Source: Thermocaproicibacter sp002410755 (lineage in GTDB: Bacteria; Bacillota; Clostridia; Oscillospirales; Acutalibacteraceae). From it: DNA of 43,279 nucleotides. The position numbers and the translations under genes were made by a program. Under the pieces are notes generated by a model. It was not told the DNA's origin. It made no database searches and worked only from the letters and a program-made list of their open reading frames with translations. The DNA lies in assembly GCA_036839715.1 (NCBI GenBank), contig DAITDU010000014.1, positions 1 through 43,279 of the forward strand. The letters are read 5' to 3'. Positions 23,452-31,000 of the stretch are shown in pieces. The first letter of the stretch is position 1, and every line of letters starts with the position of its first letter.

Positions 23452-25794
23452 ATTGCTCGTCCCTTTCTCCGTTTTATTTTTTTGAGCCTCCCGCACTAGA
23501 TGTGCAGGGGAAGTATGCTCTGCTTTAAAAAAGCGCAGCCGCAGTGCATTTGTGACAACAAAGACGGAGCTGAAGCTCATCGCCAACGCTGCAAACATCG
23601 GGTTCAGAGTCCAGCCAATCCAGCGGTAAAAGACACCGGCTGCCAGCGGGATGCCAAGGGCATTATAAAAGAACGCCCAGAACAGGTTTTCCTTAATATT
23701 GCGGATGGTCGCGCGGCTCAGGCGGATCGCCGTAACCGCATCGAGCAGGTTGCTCTTCATCAGGACAATATCCGCGGATTCAATCGCCACATCTGTCCCC
23801 GCACCAATCGCCATGCCGACATCAGCGCGGACGAGTGCCGGTGCATCATTGATGCCGTCTCCAATCATGGCAACCCGGCGCCCACTTTCCTGGATACGCC
23901 GGACTTCATGCTCCTTATCCTGCGGCAGCACTTCCGCAACCGCTCTGCTGATGCCGAGCTCCCTGCGGATTGCTTCCGCTGTTTTCCGGTTATCGCCTGT
24001 CAGCATCACAACATCCAGGCCCATTCCCCGGAAGCGCCTGACTGCTTCACGGCTTGTCGGTTTTACGACATCCGCCGCAGCAATCACGCCAAGTAAGCGT
24101 TTCCCTTCTGCGAAGAAAAGCGGTGTTTTCCCAGCCTCCGCCAGTTCCCCGGCGGCCTGTTCCATTTTCCCGGGGGCAACATTCTGTTCCCGCAGAAATG
24201 CAAGGTTTCCGGCAAGGCATTTCCTGCCTTCAACCACTGCTGTTACGCCGCGGCCGGAGACAGCTTGGAATGACTCTGCTTCCGGCGGGGTAATTTTCTC
24301 TTCCCCGGCTTCAGCAAGGACGGCTTCAGCAAGCGGGTGTTCAGAGGGCTTTTCCAGCGCTGCCGCCGTGCGGAGGAGTTCTTCCCGGCTCACGCCCTCC
24401 GAAGGAAGCACATCTGTCACACGGGGAGTCCCTTCTGTAATGGTACCGGTCTTGTCAAGCACAACCGTCTGCACAGCCTGTGCGGTCTCCAGCGCTTCAC
24501 CGGATTTAATCAGAATCCCTTCCGCAGCGCCGCGGCCAGTCCCAACCATGATGGCAACCGGTGTTGCCAGGCCCAGCGCACACGGGCAGGAAATCACAAG
24601 CACGGAAATTCCGATGTTCAGTGCAAATTCAAAGGTCTGTCCCGCCAGCAGCCACACAACCGCCGAAATAACCGCTATGGCAATAACAACCGGGACGAAA
24701 ACGCCGCTGACGCGGTCTGCAAGGCGGGCGATCGGTGCTTTTGAGGAACCGGCTTCCTCCACCAGCCGGATAATCTGTGCCAGAGTCGTATCATTCCCGA
24801 CTTTTTCCGCACGGAATTTAAAAAAGCCATTCTTGTTAATGGTCGCAGCGGTCACATAATCGCCCGGATTTTTCTCCGCCGGGATGCTCTCGCCGGTAAT
24901 TGCAGACTGGTCTACGGAGGATGAGCCTTCCGTTACCGTCCCGTCAACCGGAATTCTCTGTCCCGGACGGACGAGAACCGTTTCCCCAACGGCAACCTCT
25001 TCTGCAGGGATTTCCACCTCACGCCCGTCCCGTTCCACTGTCGCCGTTCTCGGCGCAAGGTCCATCAGTTTCCTGATGGCATCTGTTGTCCGGCCTTTTG
25101 ATTTTGCTTCCAGATATTTTCCGAGCGTAATTAAGGTCAGGATTGTCCCTGCGGATTCAAAATAAAGATTGGAAACAAAGTGCTGCGCTGTTGCCGCATC
25201 ACCATGCCCAAGGGCATATCCAATGCGGAAGATTGCATATACGCCGTAGGCCACTGCGGCAGATGAGCCGACAGCAATCAGGGAATCCATATTGGGCGCA
25301 CGTTTCCAGAGCGCCCGGAAGCCAACGCGGTAATATTCACGGTTGACATACAAAATCGGCAAAAGGAGAAGGAACTGTGTAAAGGCAAATACAACCCCGT
25401 TTTCCGGCCCATGAAAAGCGCTCACGAAAAACGGAGGCACAGGCAGCCCGATTGTCTTCTGGAGCATCTGGTGCATTGCAAGGTACATCAGCGGAATCCA
25501 GAAAAGGAACGAAACAGTTAGTCTGGCTTTTACAGATTTCCGTCGTTCTTCCGCCGGATTTTTCCCGGGTGCAGAAACCCTGCCGCCGGAAACGGAGGCG
25601 CCATAGCCTGCGTCTTCCACTGCTCTGATAATCTCCGCATCTTTGGCAGATGTCCCGTCGCAGTCCACTACCATGCTGTTGGTAAGCAGGCTTACTTCTG
25701 CGGATTGGACGCCCGCAACCTTTTTCACGCTGCGCTCAACTGCCGCCGAGCAGGCAGCGCAGGACATCCCCGTAACATTAAACTTCTGCTTCAA
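23236..25794 (-). CDS. copA: Copper-exporting P1B-ATPase CopA with a C-terminal CopZ-like domain
   Basis: This 852-residue membrane pump exports Cu(I). An N-terminal HMA domain has GMSCAAC (9-15). Eight membrane segments follow, with the transport motif CPC in ISCPCALGLATP. The soluble loops carry the phosphorylation site DKTGT, the SEHPLAEAVL block with its HP motif, and GDGINDAPAL. After the last membrane segments a second HMA domain follows (about residues 783-852, GMMCEHC), linked by a lysine-rich stretch; this is unusual in place. Start is TTG (25792-25794) with GGAG 8 bp upstream; no ATG fits the frame. It is first in the operon with csoR. Confidence 0.95.
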   Translation of the reverse strand: MKQKFNVTGMSCAACSAAVERSVKKVAGVQSAEVSLLTNSMVVDCDGTSAKDAEIIRAVEDAGYGASVSGGRVSAPGKNPAEERRKSVKARLTVSFLFWIPLMYLAMHQMLQKTIGLPVPPFFVSAFHGPENGVVFAFTQFLLLLPILYVNREYYRVGFRALWKRAPNMDSLIAVGSSAAVAYGVYAIFRIGYALGHGDAATAQHFVSNLYFESAGTILTLITLGKYLEAKSKGRTTDAIRKLMDLAPRTATVERDGREVEIPAEEVAVGETVLVRPGQRIPVDGTVTEGSSSVDQSAITGESIPAEKNPGDYVTAATINKNGFFKFRAEKVGNDTTLAQIIRLVEEAGSSKAPIARLADRVSGVFVPVVIAIAVISAVVWLLAGQTFEFALNIGISVLVISCPCALGLATPVAIMVGTGRGAAEGILIKSGEALETAQAVQTVVLDKTGTITEGTPRVTDVLPSEGVSREELLRTAAALEKPSEHPLAEAVLAEAGEEKITPPEAESFQAVSGRGVTAVVEGRKCLAGNLAFLREQNVAPGKMEQAAGELAEAGKTPLFFAEGKRLLGVIAAADVVKPTSREAVRRFRGMGLDVVMLTGDNRKTAEAIRRELGISRAVAEVLPQDKEHEVRRIQESGRRVAMIGDGINDAPALVRADVGMAIGAGTDVAIESADIVLMKSNLLDAVTAIRLSRATIRNIKENLFWAFFYNALGIPLAAGVFYRWIGWTLNPMFAALAMSFSSVFVVTNALRLRFFKAEHTSPAHLVREAQKNKTEKGTSNMKKVIQVKGMMCEHCKMHVEKALNAIPGVRAEVDLAAGKAEVVLALPVSDETLKRAVADAGYEAVSVTEEK

Positions 25795-25806
25795 GTGATC
25801 ATCTCC

Positions 25807-25855
25807 ATACCCCGGGTGGGGTATCTAGTATATTCCCGTCCTGCCCGGCTGTCAA
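25807..25855 (-). promoter_or_regulatory. Sigma-A promoter with CsoR operator for copA-csoR
   Basis: TTGACA (25850-25855) and TATACT (25827-25832) are separated by 17 bp on the minus strand. The palindrome ATACCCCGGGTGGGGTAT (25807-25824) starts three bases after the -10 and covers the start site. Its ACCCC/GGGGT arms match the known G/C-tract type of CsoR operators, so copper would lift repression here. Confidence 0.85.
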
Positions 25856-25883
25856 GCCTGCTTTATATTTTTACAAGTCAAAA

Positions 25884-25922
25884 GAAAAAAATACGCCGGG
25901 TGCATAAACTGCACCCGGCGTA
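25884..25922 (-). terminator. Intrinsic terminator of the zinc-ribbon gene
   Basis: TACGCCGGGTGCA (25892-25904) pairs perfectly with TGCACCCGGCGTA (25910-25922), followed on the minus strand by a T7 run. Confidence 0.85.
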
Positions 25923-25949
25923 CAGGGAATCACGGTTAACGTTAAAAGA

Positions 25950-26231
25950 TTAGCCCTGCTGGCCCTTCATCTTTGCAAAGCACTCACTGCAATAGACCGG
26001 ACGGCCTTCTGTTGGCTGGAACGGAACTTTACAGGGAGCACCGCAGTTTGCACAGACAGCGTCATACATTTCACGCTGTGGCTTCTGGCTCATCCTGCGC
26101 TTTTTGCGGCAGTCAGGGCATCTCTTTGGTTCATTGGTAAAGCCCTTTGCAGCATAGAATTCCTGCTCGCCGGCAGTCCAAATGAACTCCTTCCCGCATT
26201 CCTGGCAGACTAACGTTTTGTCTTCATACAT
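25950..26231 (-). CDS. Zinc-ribbon protein (zf-trcl / CxxC-x17-CxxC type)
   Basis: This 93-residue protein has four CxxC pairs: VCQECG, RCPDCR, VCANCG and YCSECF. The first two pairs, about 30 residues apart, form the probable-zinc-ribbon domain (zf-trcl, with the EFYAAKGFTNEPKRC signature), and the last two the CxxC-x17-CxxC domain. Both are common in small clostridial proteins of unknown role, with nucleic-acid binding often proposed. The ATG at 26231 follows GAGG; an in-frame GTG lies at 26246. A tRNA-like sequence ends 32 bases upstream and appears to share its transcript. Confidence 0.85.
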   Translation of the reverse strand: MYEDKTLVCQECGKEFIWTAGEQEFYAAKGFTNEPKRCPDCRKKRRMSQKPQREMYDAVCANCGAPCKVPFQPTEGRPVYCSECFAKMKGQQG

Positions 26232-26263
26232 AATTTTATACCTCACTCTGTGTGAATATTTTT

Positions 26264-26333
26264 TGCCCTGGGACGGAGTTGAACCGACAACCTTTGGAGT
26301 AACCCAAATGCTCTTTCGTTAAGCTACTGGGGC
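26264..26333 (-). tRNA. Degenerate tRNA-like sequence (probable pseudo-tRNA, isotype unclear)
   Basis: The 70 bases fold as a cloverleaf on the minus strand. The T loop GGTTCAACTCC fits the consensus, the anticodon stem TTTGG/CCAAA is perfect, and the D stem GCTT/GAGC pairs. Defects are clear: two mismatches in the acceptor stem, one in the T stem, a 7-base D loop with no GG, and a 6-base anticodon loop (GTTACT). A normal tRNA in protein synthesis is therefore unlikely. CCA is not encoded. TAC is one possible anticodon. It may be a pseudogene or a tRNA-like leader of the zinc-ribbon gene. Confidence 0.5.
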
Positions 26334-26359
26334 ATACAGGAAAATGAACACGCCCATAG

Positions 26360-26386
26360 CTTATATCAAATCAGCCGTTTTGTCAA
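26360..26386 (-). promoter_or_regulatory. Possible promoter before the tRNA-like sequence and zinc-ribbon gene
   Basis: TTGACA (26381-26386) and TATAAG (26360-26365) with a short 15 bp spacer on the minus strand. It would start transcription about 20 bases before the tRNA-like sequence. Confidence 0.4.
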
Positions 26387-26512
26387 GCAAAATTTTTGGA
26401 TTATTTGAAAAATATTTTATTTTTTCTCCAAATAAGTGCCGGAGGCTATTCCAAATTCCGTACAGTATTACGAAACATGTCCTACTCAAAAGCATTTTTA
26501 TTTTTTTCTCAG

Positions 26513-26645
26513 TATCCCATAAAAGGCCGCAGCCTCTGCTGTGGTCCAGGCACCTTCCTTTCGGAGGATTATTCCCCAAAATATTTCTTGAGTAAGCTTC
26601 CCAAGGCCCTTCCCATGGCAGGCTTCATTTTTAATTTATGGGATA
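26513..26645 (-). ncRNA. Structured intergenic element, 6S-RNA-like candidate
   Basis: TATCCCATAAA (26513-26523) and TTTATGGGATA (26635-26645) make an 11 bp closing stem around 111 bases with no gene. On the minus strand the interior has a CUUGGG/CUCAAG hairpin, an apical CCUCC-GAAA-GGAAGG hairpin and a 3' strand with ACAGC...GCUGCGG. A closing stem, open centre and apical hairpin recall 6S RNA, but the length is short for it and the strand is not proved. No clear promoter or terminator is seen. A MITE-like repeat is the alternative. Confidence 0.35.
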
Positions 26646-26685
26646 TTAAGGCAATATCCGCCCCTGTTGTGCTTTTAGAACCTGC

Positions 26686-27093
26686 TCAGCCGTCCTTCTG
26701 GCAGCATTTGTCGCAGATCCCGCGGAGAAAAACTTCACACGAAGTAACTGTAAGTCCCATTTTTGCAGCAGTTTCCCCCGCTGCGCGGCTGTTGAGGAAA
26801 TCGCCTGGTACATCCAAGACGGCCCCGCAGCGCGAGCAGATAAAGTGTGTATGCGGCTTTATGTTGCCGTCGTAGCGTTCCTGGCCGTTTACTGTCCCTA
26901 CACTGACAATAGTCCCCTCTGTCTTAAACTGTAGCAGGTTGCGGTACACCGTTCCAAAAGAAAGATCCGGGTATTCCGGCTTCAAAGTCCGGTAAACCCA
27001 TTCGGCAGTCGGGTGGCATGTTGTAGAGCGGACAGCTCTCAGGATTGCCTCGCGCTTTCTGCTGTAGTTGTGTTTCTTTTCTGTCGTTTCCAT
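26686..27093 (-). CDS. perR: Fur-family regulator, PerR-like
   Basis: This 135-residue repressor has a winged helix (about residues 10-80, with HPTAEWVYRTL and SFGTVYRNLLQF) and a C-terminal dimer domain. The HTHFICSRCG segment supplies metal ligands and one CxxC, and GICDKCC supplies the second zinc-site pair. RYDGN and the histidine pattern resemble PerR, which senses peroxide by iron-driven histidine oxidation, more than Fur or Zur. Subtype is inferred. It is alone on its transcript, with a Fur/Per-box-like motif just upstream that suggests self-control. Confidence 0.85.
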   Translation of the reverse strand: METTEKKHNYSRKREAILRAVRSTTCHPTAEWVYRTLKPEYPDLSFGTVYRNLLQFKTEGTIVSVGTVNGQERYDGNIKPHTHFICSRCGAVLDVPGDFLNSRAAGETAAKMGLTVTSCEVFLRGICDKCCQKDG

Positions 27094-27116
27094 ACTGCAC
27101 CGCCTGTCATAAAACC

Positions 27117-27128
27117 AATAATGATAAT
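27117..27128 (-). promoter_or_regulatory. Per/Fur-box-like motif upstream of the PerR-like gene
   Basis: The 12 bases AATAATGATAAT, 24 bp before the start codon, resemble part of the TTATAATNATTATAA/GATAATGATAATC-type boxes. Only one half is a good match. Confidence 0.35.
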
Positions 27129-27284
27129 CCTTCTTTATTTTATTTTTATCATACCACCACTTTCTTTTTTTGTAAAGGTTTTTCTATATTTTCTATAGTT
27201 TCAGGGGAAATTTAAAGTATGGCTGATTTTTCTACGGTATTTTATGATTTATTTAAAATCTTTTTATTTCTTATATGAAAATAC

Positions 27285-27290
27285 TATAAT
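27285..27290 (+). promoter_or_regulatory. -10 element for the yitT-like gene
   Basis: A perfect TATAAT lies 60 bp before the start codon in a very A/T-rich stretch (27115-27300). The -35 at the proper distance is only TTTTAT-like. Confidence 0.5.
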
Positions 27291-27350
27291 CTAAACGATT
27301 CAGCCTGTCCGGTAAATCGGCGGCCGTCCCTAAAGGGCAGAAAGAGCTGT

Positions 27351-28205
27351 ATGAGAAAAAAATTTCTCGGTGTCCTACGTGATTACATTATCATCACGGC
27401 AAGCATATTATTGATTGCCGTTGGTATTTATTTTTTCAGATTCCCTAATAATTTTACATTTGGCGGTGTTTCGGGTCTCTCTGTCGTGCTTGGAAAAGTC
27501 ACACCTATTACACCGGCTACCGCAAATTTTATTTTGAACATTGCCCTTGTTGTGCTGGGCTTTCTGTTTCTTGGGCGTAGCTTCGCTGTAAAAACTGTCT
27601 ACGCCAGTGTAGCACTTTCTGTTTTTGTCTCCGCTCTGGAAAAATTCTTCCCGATGAGCCATCCGGTTACCGACGAGCCAATGCTGGACTTGATTTTCGC
27701 AGTCGTCCTTCCTTCGTTCGGCTCTGCCATCCTGTTCAATATGGGGGCTTCTTCAGGTGGGACGGACATCATTGCAATGATTGTGCAGAAGCATACGGGT
27801 ACTGACGTTGGCCGGGCGCTGTTTATTTCCGACGTGCTGATTACCCTCTCTGCGTTCCTGGTTTTCAGCGTGAAAACAGCCCTTTTTTCCTGCCTTGGCC
27901 TCATGATGAAAACGGTCGTCATTGACAGCGCGATTGAGAACATCAATCTCCGGAAATATATCAGCGTAATCTGCAATGATCCCGTGCCGGTCTGTGAATT
28001 TATCACAAAGAGGCTGGACCGCAGCGCTACAGTCTGCGAGGCAAAAGGCGCCTACTCCCATTCTAAAAAATTTGTTGTGCTCACAGCGATGAAACGTGTT
28101 CAGGCGCTCCAGTTACGCCGGTTCATCCGCCAGGAAGAGCCTGACGCTTTTATCCTGATTACCAACACAAGTGAAATTATCGGTAAAGGATTCCATAATG
28201 AATAA
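27351..28205 (+). CDS. YitT family membrane protein (DUF161 + DUF2179)
   Basis: This 284-residue protein has five or six membrane segments (about residues 10-200) and a cytosolic DUF2179 domain (about 205-284) of ferredoxin-like type. The N-terminal RDYIIITASILLIAVGIYFF and FPNNFTFGGVSGLS, and the GASSGGTDIIAMIVQK signature, are diagnostic of YitT. Some members are thought to transport small solutes, but no substrate is established. The start is an ATG 54 bp after the TATAAT; the RBS is AGAAAGAG-like. It diverges from perR, and the two share a 257 bp A/T-rich control region. Confidence 0.9.
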   Translation: MRKKFLGVLRDYIIITASILLIAVGIYFFRFPNNFTFGGVSGLSVVLGKVTPITPATANFILNIALVVLGFLFLGRSFAVKTVYASVALSVFVSALEKFFPMSHPVTDEPMLDLIFAVVLPSFGSAILFNMGASSGGTDIIAMIVQKHTGTDVGRALFISDVLITLSAFLVFSVKTALFSCLGLMMKTVVIDSAIENINLRKYISVICNDPVPVCEFITKRLDRSATVCEAKGAYSHSKKFVVLTAMKRVQALQLRRFIRQEEPDAFILITNTSEIIGKGFHNE

Positions 28206-28737
28206 ACGTCCCTTCCCGGCTTCACGGAACGGCATTCCGGCACTATGTATATTCACGACAGGATGCTGCAATGCGGTATCAATAATATGGTTTTGACTTA
28301 AAAAGTTACGAATCTGTTTCATTTTAAATTCTTTCAGGGTTCACGGTTTATTAAGAGTGTCTCCCACCTTTCCTTCTTAGTACACCTGGAAACTTTCCGG
28401 TAAATCAAGAGGCCTACAAGTTTTGCCAGTCCGTGTGGATTTTTTATGTCATCATGCGGCATTGCTTTAAATATTTTCTGCACATTCTTTCTGATTTGAG
28501 TTTTATTCAATAAATTTCTTTTCCTGCACTTGCTCAGGATGAAAAGGGGCAAGAAAATAGCACGGAAAGGGCCGGTTATCATAGATAACCGGCTCAACAG
28601 TCTCTCATCCTTATTGTTTTACCATGATTCTTTACCATGATTCATAAAATTATTTATCCTGCCCCGGTAGGTGAGAAGGGACAGACAGCAGTTGCCTTTC
28701 ATGGATACCGCCAAAACCGGATTGCTCTTTATGGAAT
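28206..28737. other. Long intergenic region, no confident gene
   Basis: The gap between yitT and the GH2 gene is A/T-richer than its surroundings. It holds a 10 bp perfect stem, GCCGGTTATC and GATAACCGGC (28571-28592), and two tandem 13-base copies of TTTACCATGATTC (28618-28643). A minus-strand frame at 28334-28597 ends in KNVQKIFKAMPHDDI and RCTKKERWETLLINREP, which read like real protein but match no family I know; it may be a gene remnant. The hairpin may terminate the GH2 gene, although no T run follows. Confidence 0.5.
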
Positions 28738-30456
28738 TCAACCAGGAATATTTTGTTCAAAGGCAGCTTTACGCGAAACAATGGCCGAAATTACTGCCGG
28801 ATCATATTTCGGGATGCGCTTATAAGTGTACAGCCCATTTTGCTCCTGTTCCACATCCGTTAACTGAGTGTAGCAAAACGCACAGATTTGCGGATTATCC
28901 AAAAGGGCATCCACCAGTCCCCGGAAACGTTCAACTGCTTCTTCTCTGCTGGCAGGGTGGCTTCCATAGCCCCATCCGCTGTTGTCAGTTTCGCTCCACC
29001 AAATTCCACCGAATTCACTCACAAATGACGGGTATCCCTCTCCAAGCAAACGGATTGGTACCGGAGAACCCTTTTTCAGACGGTCATACCGTTTCCGGAA
29101 AACCCGGCTGTCCTGTTCATAGTCATGCACATCCATAATATCTGTAAGGCCCTGGACATGTTTCCAGCCGGAAGCATCAATTACAGGACGGGTTCTGTCA
29201 AAGGCATGAGTCATGTCTACCAGCATCTTTACAAACTGCGGGTTTTGGTTGTCCTGTGTTTCATTGAGCGGGCACCAGCCAATAATGGATGGATGACTAT
29301 AGTCCCGCTTCAGGATTTCCAGCCATTCCGGCAGGTAGCCCTGCCACGCATCTGCCCGCGATATGTCAAGCCCCCAATTTGGATATTCCCCCCATACCAG
29401 ATATCCCAGGATATCGCAGTAATACAAGAATCTCGGTTCAAACACTTTCTGGTGTAGCCGTGCACCGTTAAAGCCCATTGCCATAGACCGCTCAATATCG
29501 GCCTTCAGGTCCTTATCAGACGGGGCTGTGTAGATGCCATCCGGATAATAGCCCTGGTCAAGGACCAGACGCTGGAACACCGGTTTCCGGTTTAAGAACA
29601 TCTTTCCGTCAACCCATGTAATCTCCCGCATACCAAAATAGCTTTTGACCTCATCATCACCAAGCGTCAGGGTTAAATCATACAGCTTCGGCGAACCGGG
29701 CTCCCACAGATGCAGCTCTTTTAAAGGCAGCTCCAACCGGACTGCCTTACCGGCAACCCGACAGGTTGCGCGGCCAACCGGCTTCCCGGCAAACCCGGCT
29801 AAAACCGTAAGGACTTCGCCGTCTGCTTCCCGGCAGTCAGCCTCGACCACAACGCTCTGCCTTTCCAGGCAAGGCGTGCACTGAACTCCGGCAATATAAG
29901 TAAACGGCACGCTTTCCAGCCAAACCGTCTGCCATATTCCGGTTGTACGGGTGTACATGCAGCCGCCTGAAAGATAGCCATAGCTCTGTTTGCCGGACGG
30001 CTGGTTCTGCGAGCGGAGGTCATCTGAAGCACAGATGGTCACCACATTCTCTTCACCCTGCATGACCAGATCCGTTATTTCAAGTGAAATAGGCGAGTAG
30101 CCGCCTTCATGCCGGCCTGCCGGTTTGCCGTTTACCCATACTTCCGTCATGTAATCACAGGCACCAATATGCAAAAAGATACGGCGCTTATCCGCTCCCC
30201 ATTTTCCCGGCACAAGGAAACGGCGTTTATACCAAACAGCGTCCATAAAATCGGTATTTTTAACACCGGATAATGAGCTTTCGGGGCAAAACGGAACCAA
30301 TATCTTTCCCGACAGATGAGGGGCCTGGGACAGTCCGCGCTCCCTGCCGCTTTTGCTGTTGTCAATCTCAAATTCCCACATTCCATTTAAGTTAAGCCAT
30401 TCATTCCGGACGAACTGAGGCCGTGGATAGTCCTGTCTGGGGATGCTTTGAGCCAT
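28738..30456 (-). CDS. Glycoside hydrolase family 2 (beta-galactosidase/beta-glucuronidase-like)
   Basis: This 572-residue enzyme splits beta-linked sugars with retention. A sugar-binding jelly-roll (about 1-180), an Ig-like domain (about 185-290) and a TIM barrel (about 290-572) are in the usual GH2 order. The acid/base is Glu399 in GWCPLNE and the nucleophile Glu481 in FVSEFGG. No signal peptide is seen, so it acts in the cytosol on imported glycosides. The ATG follows GGAGTGG. It lies alone, without transporter or regulator. At under 600 residues it fits the compact, GusA-like GH2 group; the substrate is not clear. Confidence 0.93.
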   Translation of the reverse strand: MAQSIPRQDYPRPQFVRNEWLNLNGMWEFEIDNSKSGRERGLSQAPHLSGKILVPFCPESSLSGVKNTDFMDAVWYKRRFLVPGKWGADKRRIFLHIGACDYMTEVWVNGKPAGRHEGGYSPISLEITDLVMQGEENVVTICASDDLRSQNQPSGKQSYGYLSGGCMYTRTTGIWQTVWLESVPFTYIAGVQCTPCLERQSVVVEADCREADGEVLTVLAGFAGKPVGRATCRVAGKAVRLELPLKELHLWEPGSPKLYDLTLTLGDDEVKSYFGMREITWVDGKMFLNRKPVFQRLVLDQGYYPDGIYTAPSDKDLKADIERSMAMGFNGARLHQKVFEPRFLYYCDILGYLVWGEYPNWGLDISRADAWQGYLPEWLEILKRDYSHPSIIGWCPLNETQDNQNPQFVKMLVDMTHAFDRTRPVIDASGWKHVQGLTDIMDVHDYEQDSRVFRKRYDRLKKGSPVPIRLLGEGYPSFVSEFGGIWWSETDNSGWGYGSHPASREEAVERFRGLVDALLDNPQICAFCYTQLTDVEQEQNGLYTYKRIPKYDPAVISAIVSRKAAFEQNIPG

Positions 30457-31000
30457 TTTTTAACCACTCCATTCTCGCATTTGGAACGTCTCTGTGCGGG
30501 AGGCTTTTCTAGCCTCAGCGCGGCTGCTGACACAGCCCGTTGCCAAAAGCGACTGCTTTTTACCCTTTGCTCCCTGCTTATCCCAAATTGCCAATAAGTA
30601 TGCCGGGAATGTTCTATGACATGCCCAAGCATTTCCAGCATTTATCTATTATATATATGGCATAAACTTTTTTATCATTTTATGACTGCATTTAGATTCG
30701 ATAATGACAGAAAAGTAAAATGTTTTCCAAAGTTCCAAGCTCCGGCACCGCAGAATATTGCCTGAAAATTTCAAGCCCTTCCTGAGGGAAAACTGCTTTT
30801 GACTTTCGGCTGATGTTTGGGCTTACCGCTGCAACTGGGTTTTCGGGTAAATCGCAGCTCTGGCTAAGCATAAAACAAAGATGCGGAGAAAATGAAGCCG
30901 TTTCAGTTCATTTTCACCACATCTATAGAAAAGGAAACAACCTCCTGCTGAAGAGTAAACCTGCTCCTTTCAGCAGAAGGCATCCTGCGAAAAAAGATTT
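30457..31000. other. Intergenic region upstream of the GH2 gene
   Basis: No confident gene is seen. The minus-strand leader of the GH2 gene (30480-30660) has a hairpin GAGGCT/AGCCTC (about 30508-30524) and a TATAAT-like site near 30645-30655. An 8 bp stem, CTGCTGAA and TTCAGCAG (about 30946-30977), lies after the flavin oxidoreductase gene and could help end that transcript. A minus-strand frame at 30387-30641 has no recognisable family and overlaps the GH2 start. Confidence 0.4.

Noticed and set aside
23699..24859. Plus-strand 386-codon frame opposite copA
   Set aside because: Low-complexity Ser/Thr/Pro/Arg composition typical of an antisense frame of a GC-biased gene.
26396..26875. Plus-strand 159-codon frame across the perR end
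   Set aside because: It is antisense to the PerR zinc-site region and crosses the structured element; no domain is seen.
28618..28643. Tandem 13-base repeat as a CRISPR or mobile-element sign
   Set aside because: Only two adjacent copies without spacers; no CRISPR array or cas gene is seen anywhere in the window.
30387..30641. Minus-strand 84-codon frame upstream of the GH2 gene
   Set aside because: It overlaps the GH2 start in another frame, matches nothing known and lies in a leader with hairpins.
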